A DNA stretch of 64,000 nt from positions 273,934-337,933 of the forward strand of contig NZ_RSCL01000004.1 of assembly GCF_003991905.1 (NCBI RefSeq). The letters are read 5' to 3'. Numbering within the stretch: position 1 is the stretch's first letter; the number at the start of each line of letters is the position of its first letter. Of this stretch, positions 63,401 through 64,000 are shown one piece after another. The notes below the pieces were generated by a model. It was not told the origin of the DNA. It saw nothing but the letters and a program-made list of their open reading frames with translations, and did not search any database. The stretch is from Dulcicalothrix desertica PCC 7102 (GTDB lineage Bacteria > Cyanobacteriota > Cyanobacteriia > Cyanobacteriales > Nostocaceae). The translations under genes were made by a program, and so were the position numbers.

Positions 63401-63422
63401 GAACAGGCATCCCTGCCTGTTC
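63401..63422 (+). terminator. Rho-independent terminator of the pnt operon
   Basis: GAACAGGCA, loop, TGCCTGTTC followed by CTTTTTG, 33 bases after the pntB stop. Same element as at 25506. Confidence 0.78.
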
Positions 63423-63433
63423 CTTTTTGTCTT

Positions 63434-63462
63434 GTAGGTTGGGTGGAGGAACGGAACCCAAC
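63434..63462. repeat. Family-D repeat (half)
   Basis: GTAGGTTGGGTGGAGGAACG, then GAACCCAAC, matching one arm region of the element at 36428. Confidence 0.75.
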
Positions 63463-64000
63463 GTTTAGTGGTTAATTTCACAATTTTTACAAGTATTTTT
63501 TTTACCACAGAAACACAGAGACACAGAGGGGAAAATAGAGGAATGAACCACAAAGAAACAAAGAACACAAAGGAAGAGGCAGGAAGAAAGAACTGTCGAA
63601 AACTTATGATATAGACTACTAGAGTGCCAGTCCAGTAATATATTGACAAAGGCTTTGATTTGTGTACATGGGTAAAACGTTTGTTTTTGGATTAAATCAT
63701 TTAGCTTTTATATGGGAAAATAGGTGCCTCAATGTTCGATTATCACCAGGTCATAATCAGGTTGTTATGTCAACTACTTCTACTGGAGTGGCGCCCTAGC
63801 AGTCTGTTTCATCAGTTTTGACTTCTGTGCTAGTAAAATATTTTTACTATTTTTAGTTTATGTGTGGAAAAATTTTTATATATAAATTGAAGCGTGATTT
63901 AATTTTAAATTGAACAAGTTAATAATACGCTAAAGCTTATTCCAAGGTAAAAACAAATCCTGTTGTATTTGCCTTTTCATGGCAACAGTAATATTTTGGT

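Larger units (their letters stand above)
63369..64000. other. Gene-free end of the window with small repeats
   Basis: After the terminator come a family-D copy (63434-63462), a stretch with CCACAGAAACACAGAGACAC and AACCACAAAGAAACAAAG near 63505-63570 (a common cyanobacterial intergenic repeat), and AT-rich DNA. No gene is supported. Confidence 0.5.

Noticed and set aside
63365-63649. Minus-strand frame of 94 codons after pntB
   Set aside because: It spans the terminator and intergenic repeats; the product is a low-complexity Phe/Ser/Leu mix with no start signal.
1-64000. tRNA, rRNA, tmRNA or riboswitch genes
   Set aside because: I looked for T-loop-like GTTCRANNC segments with matching acceptor stems and for conserved rRNA stretches and found none; a covariance search would be decisive.

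Overview
The window is a stretch of cyanobacterial chromosome, most likely from a filamentous Nostocales-type species. The AT-rich intergenic DNA, many families of small palindromic repeats and a typical cyanobacterial gene set point there: Ycf46-like AAA ATPase, DUF2808, DUF4112, DUF4291, an apocarotenoid-type carotenoid oxygenase, a three-gene pnt transhydrogenase operon, WD40/NB-ARC proteins and hybrid histidine kinases. The hexamer palindrome GGCGCC is scattered through genes and gaps (about 80 copies by hand count from 18 kb to the end, more in the first 18 kb). I noticed no copy of the usual cyanobacterial HIP1 octamer GCGATCGC.

Layout. 1-17992: the 3' part of one giant repeat-built surface/secreted protein gene whose start lies outside the window (about 6000 codons visible). 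18-22.4 kb: SRPBCC protein, DUF4112 membrane protein, alpha/beta hydrolase, two paralogous coiled-coil genes embedded in paired palindromic repeats, and a gene-free stretch full of consecutive stem-loops. 22.4-26.5 kb: a two-TM protein, D-Ala-D-Ala ligase, a PadR regulator with a small membrane-protein partner, and two uncharacterised genes. 26.5-31 kb: an overlapping pair made of a LuxR-HTH/NB-ARC/WD40 protein of about 1165 residues and a class-I glutamine amidotransferase. 31.3-32.7 kb: miaB. 32.8-36.3 kb: a gene graveyard with a ParA-like gene stopped by an amber codon, a frameshifted neighbour, an Rpn-nuclease remnant, an RNA ligase with an internal deletion and a gutted hybrid kinase. 36.5-47 kb: metabolic and hypothetical genes (carotenoid oxygenase, glyoxalase-fold protein, DUF4291, class I fructose-bisphosphate aldolase, GH13 amylase, WD40 protein). 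47-52.1 kb: two paralogous receiver-kinase genes, a cache-domain sensor and two kinase or sensor pseudogenes. 53-55.8 kb: Ycf46-like ATPase, SH3 protein, YceD. 56-58.8 kb: the conserved rpmH-rnpA-PH-yidC-khpB operon on the minus strand. 58.9-64 kb: a DUF2808 protein, a 0.9-kb gene-free leader and the pnt operon.

Genes working together. rpmH, rnpA, yidC and khpB couple ribosome and tRNA maturation with membrane-protein insertion. pntAA-pntAB-pntB encode one complete proton-translocating transhydrogenase. The kinase/sensor cluster has probably expanded by duplication, with two copies decaying. At least four pseudogenes keep both ends while the middle is deleted. No tRNA, rRNA, CRISPR array or intact insertion sequence was recognised. 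The best candidates for something undescribed are the stem-loop array at 22.09-22.28 kb, the GGCGCC palindrome usage, the GTCACA site cluster before the NB-ARC/WD40 operon, the decayed ParA island, and the nested-period architecture of the giant protein.
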